A DNA stretch of 64,000 nt from Maritalea myrionectae DSM 19524 (lineage in GTDB: Bacteria; Pseudomonadota; Alphaproteobacteria; Rhizobiales; Devosiaceae), in assembly GCF_000423365.1 (NCBI RefSeq), contig NZ_AUHV01000002.1:1-64000 (forward strand), written 5' to 3'. Positions 8,758 to 17,809 of this stretch are shown in pieces. The notes below the pieces were generated by a model. The model was not told where the DNA came from. It was given only the letters and a program-made list of their open reading frames with translations, and made no database searches. Position 1 is the first letter of the stretch. Every line of letters begins with the position of its first letter. Made by a program: the position numbers and the translations under genes.

Positions 8758-9120
8758 CTAACGCGCGTTCACCATGCGGCGGTAAAAGCAGTCGCATTTT
8801 TGGGTCGACTGCGCATCAAGATGTCCGGATTTCATGTAGCCAATGGAGGTCTGGCAAGCGATTTTGGTCTCACCAGCCCACTCATATGCCGCACTTTTTG
8901 AATTTTTAATGATTGGGTCCTCAAGGGCAGTTTTTGCGGAAGCATAGTATTCTTCCACCAGAGACTGAATCTCCGAATCTGCTAAATCCATGATGGAAGA
9001 TTGGCCTGAATAAAGGCAATTGCCTGCTCTTGCCTGACCCGCCAGCGGATCAGCTGCGTAAGCGCTTGTAAAAGAAAGCGAAATTAGCAATGCAGCACAA
9101 AGTGCAATTAGTTTTGGCAC
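8758..9120 (-). CDS. Small secreted protein of unknown function
   Basis: 120 aa from GTG 9120, chosen because GGGGGAG lies 8 bp upstream; the longer frame from ATG 9153 lacks such a site and adds a non-signal stretch. It has a clear signal peptide (VPKLIALCAALLISLSFTSA, then YAADP). The mature protein is about 95 aa with five cysteines (C in GNCLYSG, KIACQTS, QKCDCF), which suggests disulfides in the periplasm. I do not recognise the family. It ends 29 bp before tolC on the same strand and is probably the first gene of the secretion operon, so it may be an accessory or marker of that system. Confidence 0.65.
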   Translation of the reverse strand: MPKLIALCAALLISLSFTSAYAADPLAGQARAGNCLYSGQSSIMDLADSEIQSLVEEYYASAKTALEDPIIKNSKSAAYEWAGETKIACQTSIGYMKSGHLDAQSTQKCDCFYRRMVNAR

Positions 9121-9153
9121 GCCCTTATCTCCCCCATAAGTAGCCCAAAGCAC

Positions 9154-9665
9154 CCCAAAGGCTTAACAAAACCTTAAAAGGACACACTTTGTTTTATATA
9201 ACGACCTACGAATTTGCAAGTCCTGTTAATTAAAATATTGCCCGTTGGTTAATGAAACTCATTGCTACATAAGAGAATTGTGTCGGTTACATGCCCGTAC
9301 AAGCAAGATTTCAGACACATCATGCCAAACCCCTGCTTCTCTGTTGTAATCAGAAATTATAGTCTTCAATCAATTCGCGACTATATGAACCTTAGTATTC
9401 ATTTTATCATTATCGTAACATTATCAGTAGGTTTCCGCATACGCCACGAACCTCATCTATAGAAACTATTTCATCTAAAACAAAACGTTCTACTCTACTG
9501 CCTTCAGCGCATTTTTGCCGAGTCCAGACTTCTTTCGGCACGATTAAATGAAATTCGAGAAGCAGCGCGATAAGAACCGGCCATTTTTTGGCATTCTTTC
9601 TCTAATGTCTTTTTCAGAGATAGCGCGCACTAATGTCTAGCGCCAAAACTTTCGACACATTGATT
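9154..9665. other. 512-bp A+T-rich intergenic region
   Basis: This separates the secretion operon (leaving leftwards) from the 3' end of the nitrate operon. I see no convincing gene: the only short frame on the plus strand (from 9262) has no ribosome-binding site and no family resemblance. The right part probably holds the transcription end of the nitrate operon, but only weak, uneven inverted repeats are visible (for example TGCCGA...TCGGCA near 9517-9540). Confidence 0.5.
9193..9219 (-). promoter_or_regulatory. Weak candidate promoter of the secretion operon
   Basis: On the minus strand TTGCAA (9214-9219) and TATAAA (9193-9198) are separated by 15 bp, shorter than the ideal 17. The position, about 70 bp upstream of the GTG at 9120, is suitable for the small-protein/tolC operon. 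No other better pair was noticed. Confidence 0.3.
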
Positions 9666-10628
9666 CTAGGAAGCCAATTTCACGATAAATTTTGCTTCGT
9701 AAGTGCCTGCGTTTTTCTCATCAAACTCGCACAGCGGCATCCGTTTTGCTTCTCGCCGGGCCAATTCTAATACCTGCATGGGCGCATTGTCGTCATAAAC
9801 AACCATGTCCGCCGCTTGCAGCGCCCTAATCGCTTTTATGGTCAGCATTTCAGGATCCCGCTCATGATATTCGATGTGCGTGATCGTTGTTGAGCCATGA
9901 TCCTTAGCTTGCTTATCAATTGCCAAATCTAGACATCGCTTTTTCAATTGTGTCTCGGTGTCCGCTTTGGGCGCTCCCGCAAATGCTTGATCGACAAAGT
10001 GCTCCCAGAAAGTGCGGCGTTTTTCGCCCATGGGCAAATAGGTCATGACCGTATGGCGCAAACGTTGCGCCATGGCTGCCCATTGTTCCAGTGCATTGGG
10101 CAAGATGGCCTCGATGCGGCGGCGCACCGCCTGCCCTAAAATGGGTGCGGCGCCGTGGGTGGAAATGCCAATCACCAGCGGTGAACGATTAACGATGGAG
10201 CCAAATTGAAAGTCACAATATTCCGGTTGATCGATGATATTCACCGGCAATCCATAGAGCGACGCGATTGAGCGGACGCGTTTGGCTTCCGTTGCATCTG
10301 CCGCGTCACATATGATCAGTTTGACATCGGCGAAATCGCTATCCCACTGGTTCGACGTCCTATGGCTGAAATGCTGAGGAGACTGTGCGATCAGCTTTTT
10401 AAACTCGACGCTCAGTTTTGGCGCGTGGATTAACACATGAGCGCCTGCCGCGGCCAGCAATTCGGCCTTCCAGGCGGCGGCGTCCGTGCCGCCAATCACC
10501 AGCACATTTTCGCCGTTCAAATCGAAAAAAACGGGTAGCACCGCCAATTTGCCTATGCGGGCGGTGGTGTGTTTGGCTCGGGATTTGGCCGCAATTCTAT
10601 TGTGCGGCAGAAAGGGTAAATTCATCAA
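9666..10628 (-). CDS. CysG-like siroheme synthase: dehydrogenase/ferrochelatase part with a truncated methyltransferase part
   Basis: 320 aa. Residues about 28-215 match the Met8/CysG-N module that oxidises precorrin-2 with NAD and inserts iron: LPVFFDLNGENVLVIGGTDA, the NAD-fold asparagine/acid region, NIIDQPEYCDFQFGSIVNRS and STHGAAPILGQAVRRRIE. The last 75 residues resemble only the very beginning of the uroporphyrinogen-III methyltransferase domain (RDPEMLTIKAIRALQAADMV, VLELARREAKRMP); the usual GAGPGD motif is replaced by EYHERD and about 170 residues are missing. Siroheme is the cofactor of NirB just upstream, which fits. Methylation must be supplied elsewhere. The start overlaps nasA by 32 bp and could be Met-2. 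Confidence 0.85.
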   Translation of the reverse strand: MMNLPFLPHNRIAAKSRAKHTTARIGKLAVLPVFFDLNGENVLVIGGTDAAAWKAELLAAAGAHVLIHAPKLSVEFKKLIAQSPQHFSHRTSNQWDSDFADVKLIICDAADATEAKRVRSIASLYGLPVNIIDQPEYCDFQFGSIVNRSPLVIGISTHGAAPILGQAVRRRIEAILPNALEQWAAMAQRLRHTVMTYLPMGEKRRTFWEHFVDQAFAGAPKADTETQLKKRCLDLAIDKQAKDHGSTTITHIEYHERDPEMLTIKAIRALQAADMVVYDDNAPMQVLELARREAKRMPLCEFDEKNAGTYEAKFIVKLAS

Positions 10629-13251
10629 TAAACTCGCTTAGTTCGGGTTTACAAGAGCCACAATTGGTGCCCGCGCCCAGCTTCTCCCCTATCGCGGCCA
10701 CGCTGGTGCATCCCCCCTTCACCGCGTCGGCAATCTGGTTCGCGCCCACGGAAAAACAACTGCACACGATGGGGCCCGGATCGGGCATATCCTTGCCGGG
10801 TCGACCGGCCAAAAGACGATAGCGTTCTGCTGGCGTTTCAAAAATCTGTGCCAGTTGATCCACGGCCCAGGCGCGGGAGACTGCAACTGGCTCCGTCGCC
10901 AGAAACAGTGCGCACCGCAATTGCGATCCGGCAAACCAGGCCAACCGATGCTGGCCGGTTTTTGGATCGTGATAGTGCGCGTCCGCCGCCGCCATGTCCA
11001 AACCCGACATGGCACGTACGGTCTTTTCAATGGGGCGGGCGGCGTCTTTTTCCGCCAACTCAACACGCCAACCCTTTTTGGTGATCGCTTTGGCCCAATA
11101 AGTGTTGTTCAGTTCTGCGGGCGCGGACTGGGTCACCATAAAGCCATATAGGCCCATATTGGTTGCCCGCACGTCCACTTGCGCCGCTTTGAGCGCGGGC
11201 TGGCCCGAAAACGGATCAGTCTTACCCGACACCAGCGCATTGATGCGGCCGTTGGATGAAAAATTGCCATTCCAGTGCATGGGCACAAAAATCTGATCGT
11301 GCCCCAGCCTTGGATTAATGATGGCACGCGCCAGCACTTTTTGCCCTGCCGCTGAAATCTCTACCAATTCGGCGGTTCGCGCCCCAATTTTTGCCGCCTG
11401 GGCGGGTGATATTTCGCAATAAGGTTCAGCAATGTGGGCACTCAGCGCTGCACTTTTGCCGGTCCGCGTCATGGTATGCCAATGATCGCGCACCCGACCT
11501 GTGTTCAAGCGCAGCGTGGTGGGTTGCGCCTGCGCCGTTGCGGTGTCTGTCGGTGTCGCGACAAAATTGGCACGCCCGTCTGGTGTAAAAAAGTGGCCGC
11601 CGGCAAAGAAGCGTTGGGAGACGCCTTTCTGGCCTTTACGCCGGGGCCACAGAGTGGGTTGAAACTGATCATAATCTTTAGGTGAAAGGCTGGCATATTC
11701 ACCCATATCAAAATCGCGGGTGCCGTTATTTTCAAAAGCCGACAGCGCCGCATGTTCGGCAAAAATGTCGCTTGCTGACCTATAGTCAAACGCGGAAGGG
11801 TGGCCCATCCGTTTACCCACTTCCGCCATCTGCCACCAGTCAGCGCGTGCCTCACCGGGTGCTGGCAAAAAGGCGCGTTGGCGCGAAATGCGGCGCTCAG
11901 AATTGGTGACGGTGCCGTCCTTTTCGCCCCAGCCCAAGGCCGGCAGTTTCACATGGGCAAAGCGCGCGGTTTCGGTGTCTGCCATTATGTCGGACACCAC
12001 CACAAAGGGGCAATTCTCAAGGGCGTTGGCCACCTTATTTGCATCAGGCATGCTCACCACCGGATTGGTGCCCATCACCCAGATGGCTTTGATTTTCCCA
12101 TCGGCCACGGCGTCAAACATATCAACCGCCTTCAGCCCCTGCTCACTGGCCATAGAGGGGGATTGCCAGAAGCGCTGCACCAGTTCGCGGTGGGCTTCGT
12201 TGCCAATTTCCATGTGCGCGGCCAGCATGGTGGCCAGCCCGCCCACTTCACGGCCACCCATGGCATTAGGCTGGCCCGTCAACGAAAATGGCCCAGCCCC
12301 CGGTTTGCCAATGCGCCCGGTGGCCAAATGGCAATTGATAATCGCGTTGACCTTGTTGGTGCCTTCGCTCGACTGGTTCACCCCCTGGCTGAAACAAGTC
12401 ACCACCTTGTCGTTCTGCGCGAACAATTGATAAAAACTGCCCAGCTGTTCGGCGCTAAGGCCGGTTTTGGCGTGCAGCGCTTCAGGCGCCATTTCCGCTG
12501 CAGTCAGAGCTTCGTCAAAATGGTTCGTATGGCGATCAATATAGGATTGATCGAGCTGCCCGGCGTCCGCCAGATATTGCAACAGGCCGTTGAACAGCGC
12601 CACATCGCCATCCGGGGCAATTGGCAGGTGCAGGTCCGCCATTTCCGCTGTTTTGGTGCGGCGCGGATCAATCAGCACTATTTTCATATGTGGGCGCTCG
12701 GCCTTGGCGGCTTGCAGGCGTTGAAACAGCACTGGGTGGCACCAGGCCATGTTTGAGCCCACCAAAATCACCAGATCGGCCAACTCCAAATCTTCATAAC
12801 AGCCCGGCACAATATCAGCGCCGAAGGCCCGCTTGTGTCCGACCACCGTTGAGGCCATGCATAGTCGGGAATTGGTGTCCACATTGGCCGTGCCAATAAA
12901 GCCTTTCATCAGCTTGTTGGCGACATAATAATCTTCTGTGAGCATTTGCCCGGACAGGTAAAAGCCTACTGAGTTTGGTCCATGTTCGGCGATGGTTTGG
13001 CTGAAGCGCTCGGCCACGAGCGACAGCGATTCGTCCCAACCGGCCCGCTTGCCCCCGATTTCAGGGTGTAGCAAGCGCCCATCCAGATCCAGCGTCTCCC
13101 CCAAAGCGGAACCTTTGGAGCAAAGCCGTCCGAAATTCGCGGGGTGCTGCGGATCACCCTTGATTGCCACGCCGTCCTTGCCCGGCGCGGCCAGCACGCC
13201 GCAGCCCACGCCGCAATAGGGACAGGTGGTACGGGTGGCGCATTCACTCAT
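10597..13251 (-). CDS. nasA: Assimilatory nitrate reductase, catalytic subunit
   Basis: 884 aa cytoplasmic molybdenum enzyme reducing nitrate to nitrite. The N-terminus carries the [4Fe-4S] ligands C10-x2-C13-x3-C17-x26-C44 (CPYCGVGCG...GRLCSKG). The molybdopterin domain follows, with the probable Mo-coordinating Cys in SRLCMAS (near 131) and FSQGVNQSSEGTNKVNAI. A molydopterin-dinucleotide-binding domain follows (about 600-720). The C-terminal 70 residues form a BFD-like [2Fe-2S] module (VCSCFSVGANQIADAV, TNCGSCKPEL), a feature of NasA rather than periplasmic NapA. There is no Tat signal, consistent with assimilation. ATG 13251 overlaps the nirD stop by 4 bp. Confidence 0.97.
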   Translation of the reverse strand: MSECATRTTCPYCGVGCGVLAAPGKDGVAIKGDPQHPANFGRLCSKGSALGETLDLDGRLLHPEIGGKRAGWDESLSLVAERFSQTIAEHGPNSVGFYLSGQMLTEDYYVANKLMKGFIGTANVDTNSRLCMASTVVGHKRAFGADIVPGCYEDLELADLVILVGSNMAWCHPVLFQRLQAAKAERPHMKIVLIDPRRTKTAEMADLHLPIAPDGDVALFNGLLQYLADAGQLDQSYIDRHTNHFDEALTAAEMAPEALHAKTGLSAEQLGSFYQLFAQNDKVVTCFSQGVNQSSEGTNKVNAIINCHLATGRIGKPGAGPFSLTGQPNAMGGREVGGLATMLAAHMEIGNEAHRELVQRFWQSPSMASEQGLKAVDMFDAVADGKIKAIWVMGTNPVVSMPDANKVANALENCPFVVVSDIMADTETARFAHVKLPALGWGEKDGTVTNSERRISRQRAFLPAPGEARADWWQMAEVGKRMGHPSAFDYRSASDIFAEHAALSAFENNGTRDFDMGEYASLSPKDYDQFQPTLWPRRKGQKGVSQRFFAGGHFFTPDGRANFVATPTDTATAQAQPTTLRLNTGRVRDHWHTMTRTGKSAALSAHIAEPYCEISPAQAAKIGARTAELVEISAAGQKVLARAIINPRLGHDQIFVPMHWNGNFSSNGRINALVSGKTDPFSGQPALKAAQVDVRATNMGLYGFMVTQSAPAELNNTYWAKAITKKGWRVELAEKDAARPIEKTVRAMSGLDMAAADAHYHDPKTGQHRLAWFAGSQLRCALFLATEPVAVSRAWAVDQLAQIFETPAERYRLLAGRPGKDMPDPGPIVCSCFSVGANQIADAVKGGCTSVAAIGEKLGAGTNCGSCKPELSEFIDEFTLSAAQ

Positions 13252-13595
13252 GTTGTCAGCTCTGCCATGTCCAGCAACAGCCGATCACCGCGCACCTGCA
13301 CACTGAAGGTCCGTGTTGCGCCCTCATCGGCCCCCTGCGCCTCCCCGCTCCTGAGTGAAATCACCCAATTGTGCAGCGGACAAGTGACACAGCCATCATG
13401 CACAATGCCCTGGCTAAGCGGCCCGGCCTTGTGCGGACATTTGTCCTCAAGGGCAAAAAATTGATCATCGTGGGTGCGGAAAATCGCAATGCGCAAGTCC
13501 CCACTGGTCACGCAGCGGGCGCCGCGGCGCGGCACCTCGTCAATGCTGCCAATATCCACAAAGTCGTCTATTTGAATTGCGGGCGCTACACTCAT
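13248..13595 (-). CDS. nirD: Assimilatory nitrite reductase small subunit (Rieske type)
   Basis: 115 aa partner of NirB. It keeps the Rieske [2Fe-2S] ligands, with CPHKAGPLSQG and CPLHNW giving the C-x-H...C-x2-H pattern, so it belongs to the cluster-binding NirD type rather than the E. coli type that lacks ligands. It overlaps nirB and nasA by 4 bp on either side, so the three proteins are probably made at matched levels. Confidence 0.95.
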   Translation of the reverse strand: MSVAPAIQIDDFVDIGSIDEVPRRGARCVTSGDLRIAIFRTHDDQFFALEDKCPHKAGPLSQGIVHDGCVTCPLHNWVISLRSGEAQGADEGATRTFSVQVRGDRLLLDMAELTT

Positions 13596-16042
13596 TCTGC
13601 CGCCTCCAGTTCAAGGGCTGCCATGGGTTTAAACTCGTGCTTGTCCTTGCCTGAAACGCGCTCGGACCAGGGGTCCACTTGGGCAAATCTCTGGCTGAAG
13701 ACGAAGCGGTCGAAATATTCCTGCCGGCGTTCCTCATCGTCCATAATCTGCTTACGGATTTCATCGAGACCGACGCGTTTGGCCCATTTATAGATGCGCT
13801 CCAGATAATGCCCTTGCTCACGATACATTTGCGCCAGCGCCACCACATGTTCCAGCGCTTCATTTTCGCTTGGCACCATGCCCAGCACTTCCGTGCCTTT
13901 GATGTCTAGGCCCGCCGCGCCAGCAAAGTGGATTTCAAAGCCGCTATCGACGCAGATGATGCCAATGTCCTTGCAGGTGGCTTCCGCACAATTGCGCGGG
14001 CAGCCGGAGACCGCCAATTTCAACTTGGCCGGGGTCCAAGACCCCCACATGAACTTTTCCAGCTTGATGCCAAGGCCGGTGGAATCCTGCGTACCAAAGC
14101 GGCACCAATCTGACCCGACGCAGGTTTTCACGGTGCGCAGACCCTTGGCATAGGCTTGTCCGGAAACAAATCCGGCCTTGCCCAAATCGGCCCAAACGTC
14201 CAACAAGTCTTCTTTCTTGATGCCCAGCATGTCGATGCGTTGGCCGCCGGTAACTTTGACGCTCGGGATATCAAATTTGTCCACCACATCGGCAATCGCC
14301 CGCAATTCTTTGGAGGACGTCATCCCGCCCCACATGCGGGGCACGACAGAATAGGTCCCGTCCTTTTGAATGTTGGCGTGCACCCGTTCATTGATGAAGC
14401 GAGATTGATAATCATCGGCATAAACATCAGGCCAGTCACACACCAAATAATAGTTGAGCGCCGGACGGCATTTGGCACAGCCGCAGGAGGTTTTCCATTC
14501 CAGTTCCTGCATCACAGCCGGGATGCTTTTCAGCCCCTTGGCTTTGATCAGGCGGCGCACATCGCCATGGCCCAGATCGGTGCACGGGCACATGGAACTG
14601 CCAGCATCCGCATCAAATTCTTCACCCAATGTCAGGGCCATCAATTGTTCCACAAGCCCGGTACAGGTGCCGCAAGAGGCGGATGCCTTGGTGTGGGCAC
14701 GCACCTCGTCCAGCGTGGTCAGGCCCTTTTCCGTGATTGTGCCGACGATTTTTGATTTGCAAATGCCGTTACAGCCGCAGATTTCTGCATCATCGGGCAA
14801 CGCTGCAACGGCCGCCATGGGGTCCATTGCGGCCCCTCCCTGGTAGGCCTGGCCAAAGATCAAACTTTCACGCATCTCGCTGATGTCGGTTTGTTTCTTT
14901 TTTAAATCATTGAACCAGGCACCATCGGACGTGTCGCCATAAAGCACGGTGCCGATAATCTTGTTATCCTGCAAAATCACGCGCTTATAGATGCCCGCAT
15001 TGGCGTCGCGCAAAACGATCTCGTCGCGATCATCGCCCTCGGCAAAGTCGCCGACAGAGAACAAATCAATGCCAGTCACTTTCAGCTTGGTTGCCGTGTC
15101 CTGATGCTTAAAGGGCTTGGAAAAGTCGTCGGTTAGCGTGCGTGCGGCCACCTGTGCCATGTCGTAAAGCGGCGCCACCAGGCCATAAACCTGGCCATCC
15201 ACTTGGGCACATTCGCCCAGCGCCAGAATATCGGGGTCGGAGGTGCGCATGGCGCTATCCACGACAATACCACGTTCGACCTCCAGTTCAGCGTCCTGCG
15301 CAAGCGCCACATTGGGCCGAATGCCCACGGCCATCACCACCAGCGAACAATCGATCACCTCGCCGCTTTCCAGCTCCAGCCCGGTGACTTTCTTGTCGCC
15401 GATAATGCGTTTGGTATTGGCTCCGGTCTTCACCGCAATATCCCGGCTTTCCAGCTCTTTTTGCAGCAGATAGCCAGCGGATGGGTCCAATTGGCGCTCC
15501 ATCAGCGTGTTCATCAGGTGCACCACGGTCACATCCATGCCGCGTTCGCGCAGCCCGGCGGCCGCTTCCAGCCCCAACAGACCGCCCCCGATCACCACCG
15601 CCTTTTGGCGCGATTGCGCCGCAAGCATCATGGCGGTGACATCGTCCAGATCACGATAGGCGAGAACGCCCGCCAGATCATGGCCAGGCACCGGCACAAT
15701 AAAGGGGTTGGACCCCGTTGCGATCACCAGCTTGTCGTAGGCTTCGGTTACGCCCTGATCAGAGGACACCGTTTTGTTTTCACGATCAATTTCGGTGACT
15801 TTGTGGCCCTTATAGAGAGTGATCCCGTGGTCAACATACCAACCATCCCCATGGATGATGATGTCTTCATATGCCTTTTCGCCCGATAGCACTGGGGACA
15901 GCATGATCCGATCATAGTTCACGCGCGGTTCGGCGTTGAAAATAGTAACTTCATAGGCATCCGGCTCTTGCTCGAACAAATGCTCCAGCATGCGCCCAGG
16001 CGCCATGCCATTGCCGATAATGACCAATTTTTGCTTTTGCAT
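13592..16042 (-). CDS. nirB: Assimilatory NAD(P)H nitrite reductase, large subunit
   Basis: 816 aa; catalyses the six-electron reduction of nitrite to ammonium with NAD(P)H. Order of modules: FAD-binding fold (LVIIGNGMAPGRMLEHL at 6-22), NAD-binding fold (AVVIGGGLLGLEAAAGLRER near 147), two BFD-like [2Fe-2S] modules (CGCNGICKSK near 420 with ASCGTCTG; CPCTDLGHGD near 480 with TSCGCAKC), then the siroheme/[4Fe-4S] domain with ligands CVGSDWC near 637 and SGCPRNCAEA near 680. The full length matches the family. The gene starts 9 bp after the transporter ATPase gene and ends overlapping nirD. Confidence 0.97.
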   Translation of the reverse strand: MQKQKLVIIGNGMAPGRMLEHLFEQEPDAYEVTIFNAEPRVNYDRIMLSPVLSGEKAYEDIIIHGDGWYVDHGITLYKGHKVTEIDRENKTVSSDQGVTEAYDKLVIATGSNPFIVPVPGHDLAGVLAYRDLDDVTAMMLAAQSRQKAVVIGGGLLGLEAAAGLRERGMDVTVVHLMNTLMERQLDPSAGYLLQKELESRDIAVKTGANTKRIIGDKKVTGLELESGEVIDCSLVVMAVGIRPNVALAQDAELEVERGIVVDSAMRTSDPDILALGECAQVDGQVYGLVAPLYDMAQVAARTLTDDFSKPFKHQDTATKLKVTGIDLFSVGDFAEGDDRDEIVLRDANAGIYKRVILQDNKIIGTVLYGDTSDGAWFNDLKKKQTDISEMRESLIFGQAYQGGAAMDPMAAVAALPDDAEICGCNGICKSKIVGTITEKGLTTLDEVRAHTKASASCGTCTGLVEQLMALTLGEEFDADAGSSMCPCTDLGHGDVRRLIKAKGLKSIPAVMQELEWKTSCGCAKCRPALNYYLVCDWPDVYADDYQSRFINERVHANIQKDGTYSVVPRMWGGMTSSKELRAIADVVDKFDIPSVKVTGGQRIDMLGIKKEDLLDVWADLGKAGFVSGQAYAKGLRTVKTCVGSDWCRFGTQDSTGLGIKLEKFMWGSWTPAKLKLAVSGCPRNCAEATCKDIGIICVDSGFEIHFAGAAGLDIKGTEVLGMVPSENEALEHVVALAQMYREQGHYLERIYKWAKRVGLDEIRKQIMDDEERRQEYFDRFVFSQRFAQVDPWSERVSGKDKHEFKPMAALELEAAE

Positions 16043-16051
16043 ATCCGTCTC

Positions 16052-17800
16052 CTATTCTGCTGCTGCGCTGCGTTGACGGGCCAGCCGTGCGGCGCGCTTT
16101 TCCTTGATGGCTGCCAACTGGTCTTCGCTTGGGTTGGCCCCCCCTTCATAGGCTTCCAGAAATTCAAGCAATTCTTCGCGATAAGCGTAATAATCCGGGT
16201 GGTTGAGCAATGCCTTGCGCGAACGTGGTCGCGGCAGGTCCACCTCCATAATATTGCCAATCTTGGCATTGGGACCGTTGGACATCATCACCACGCGGTC
16301 GGCCAGAAGGATCGCCTCGTCCACATCATGGGTCACGCAGATGGCGGTCACCTGGGTGCGTTTCCACACATCCATCAGCAGATCCTGAAGCTCCCAACGG
16401 GTCAGGCTGTCCAGCATGCCGAAGGGTTCATCGAGCAACAGCAATTTGGGTGACAGGGCAAAAGCGCGGGCAATGCCCACCCGTTGCTTCATGCCGTTGG
16501 ACAGATCATCTGCCTTGCGGTGCATGCTGTCTTTCAGTCCCAACTTGGTGAGATAATATTCCACCACATCGTGGCGTTCGCCTTTGCTGGCTTCGGGATA
16601 GACCTTGTCCACCCCCAGCGCCACATTGTCATAGGCGGTCAGCCACGGCATCAAATTGGGGGCCTGGAACACCACCGCTTTATCCGGGCTGGCACTGGTA
16701 ATGTGGCGACCATCAAGGATGATCCCGCCTTCGGTAATCTCATTAAGCCCTGCCGCCATGGACAGAACCGTAGACTTGCCGCACCCGGAATGGCCGATCA
16801 GGGTGACAAATTCACCCTTATTGATCTTCATATCAAAGCCATCCACCACGGTGAGCGGCCCTTTGGGCGTGGGATAGACCTTTTTCAGGTCTGAGAAGTG
16901 CAAAAAGCCTTCCTGCTTGCTGCTTTTGCTGGCTTCTTCATAGGCTGTCGGCAGTTTTTCACCCTTGCTGAAATCCATGGGCACGATATTGGGCAATTCC
17001 ACCACATCGTCGGAATCCTCTGTTCGCGCAGCGCCCACATCGATCAGATAATCGGTAACGGCGGCCCGCAATTTGATGAAATCCTCATCATCATTCAGGG
17101 CTGTCCGGTCGCGCGGCCGCGGAATATCCACTTTGAAGTCCGGCCCCAATGTGGCGTTGGGACCCGGTTTAAGCGGGATGATCCGGTCAGCCAGCAAAAT
17201 CGCCTCATCCACATCATTGGTGATCAGGACGATGGTCTTTTTCTCCCTCTGACAAATATCGGAGAATTCATCCTGCAGCTTGGCGCGGTTCAGCGCATCA
17301 AGTGCGGAGAGAGGTTCATCCATCAACAGGATTTCAGGCTGCATGGCCAGCGCGCGCGCAACCGCCACCCGCTGCCGCATGCCACCGGAGAGTTCGGCGG
17401 GCTTGCGGTTCTTCGCATGGTCGAGGCCAACCATTTCGATATAGCGGGTGACAATTTCCTTGCGCTCAGTAACCGGTTTGTCGCTGAACACCTGATCCAC
17501 CGCCAGCGCGACATTGCCCTCCACGGTCAGCCAAGGCATCAGCGAATAGGATTGAAACACCACGCCCCGCTCAGGTCCGGGGCCATCAATCTCACGACCA
17601 CGATAGATCACGCCCCCTTTGGTGGGTTTGATCAACCCTGCCAGCGCTGAGATCAATGTGGTTTTGCCGCTGCCGGAAAAACCCACAATCGCCACAAATT
17701 CACCTTCCGCCACATCCAGTTCGATGTCGGTCAGCACTTCGTGGCAATTGGGTTCTTCACCAAAGTGCACCGAAAGTTTGGAGATTTCGAGGATGGTCAT
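16052..17800 (-). CDS. Nitrate ABC transporter, fused double ATPase (NrtC-NrtD-like)
   Basis: 582 aa made of two complete ABC domains in one chain. Domain 1: Walker A GFSGSGKT near 40, signature LSGGMRQR, Walker B ILLMDEP. Domain 2: Walker A GHSGCGKST near 335, signature LSNGMKQR, Walker B LLLLDEP, switch His in VTHDVDEA near 491. Domain 1 has ITNDVDEA near 196, so the catalytic switch histidine is Asn, which predicts one hydrolytic and one degenerate site. Each domain ends with a similar PRPR(D/S)R segment. It energises NrtB. Unlike cyanobacterial NrtC there is no NrtA-like C-terminal domain. It lies between nrtB (9-bp gap) and nirB (9-bp gap). Confidence 0.92.
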   Translation of the reverse strand: MTILEISKLSVHFGEEPNCHEVLTDIELDVAEGEFVAIVGFSGSGKTTLISALAGLIKPTKGGVIYRGREIDGPGPERGVVFQSYSLMPWLTVEGNVALAVDQVFSDKPVTERKEIVTRYIEMVGLDHAKNRKPAELSGGMRQRVAVARALAMQPEILLMDEPLSALDALNRAKLQDEFSDICQREKKTIVLITNDVDEAILLADRIIPLKPGPNATLGPDFKVDIPRPRDRTALNDDEDFIKLRAAVTDYLIDVGAARTEDSDDVVELPNIVPMDFSKGEKLPTAYEEASKSSKQEGFLHFSDLKKVYPTPKGPLTVVDGFDMKINKGEFVTLIGHSGCGKSTVLSMAAGLNEITEGGIILDGRHITSASPDKAVVFQAPNLMPWLTAYDNVALGVDKVYPEASKGERHDVVEYYLTKLGLKDSMHRKADDLSNGMKQRVGIARAFALSPKLLLLDEPFGMLDSLTRWELQDLLMDVWKRTQVTAICVTHDVDEAILLADRVVMMSNGPNAKIGNIMEVDLPRPRSRKALLNHPDYYAYREELLEFLEAYEGGANPSEDQLAAIKEKRAARLARQRSAAAE

Positions 17801-17809
17801 ATCTCGCTC

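Noticed and set aside
9262-9462. 66-codon plus-strand frame in the A+T-rich gap
   Set aside because: No Shine-Dalgarno, no domain, odd composition; length expected by chance.
11800-12756. Long plus-strand frame (318 codons) opposite nasA
   Set aside because: It mirrors the third-position bias of nasA, has no ribosome site, and gives a His/Gly-rich translation with no domain.
16898-17650. 250-codon plus-strand frame opposite the fused transporter ATPase gene
   Set aside because: Antisense shadow of a strongly biased coding region; no start signal and no recognisable family.
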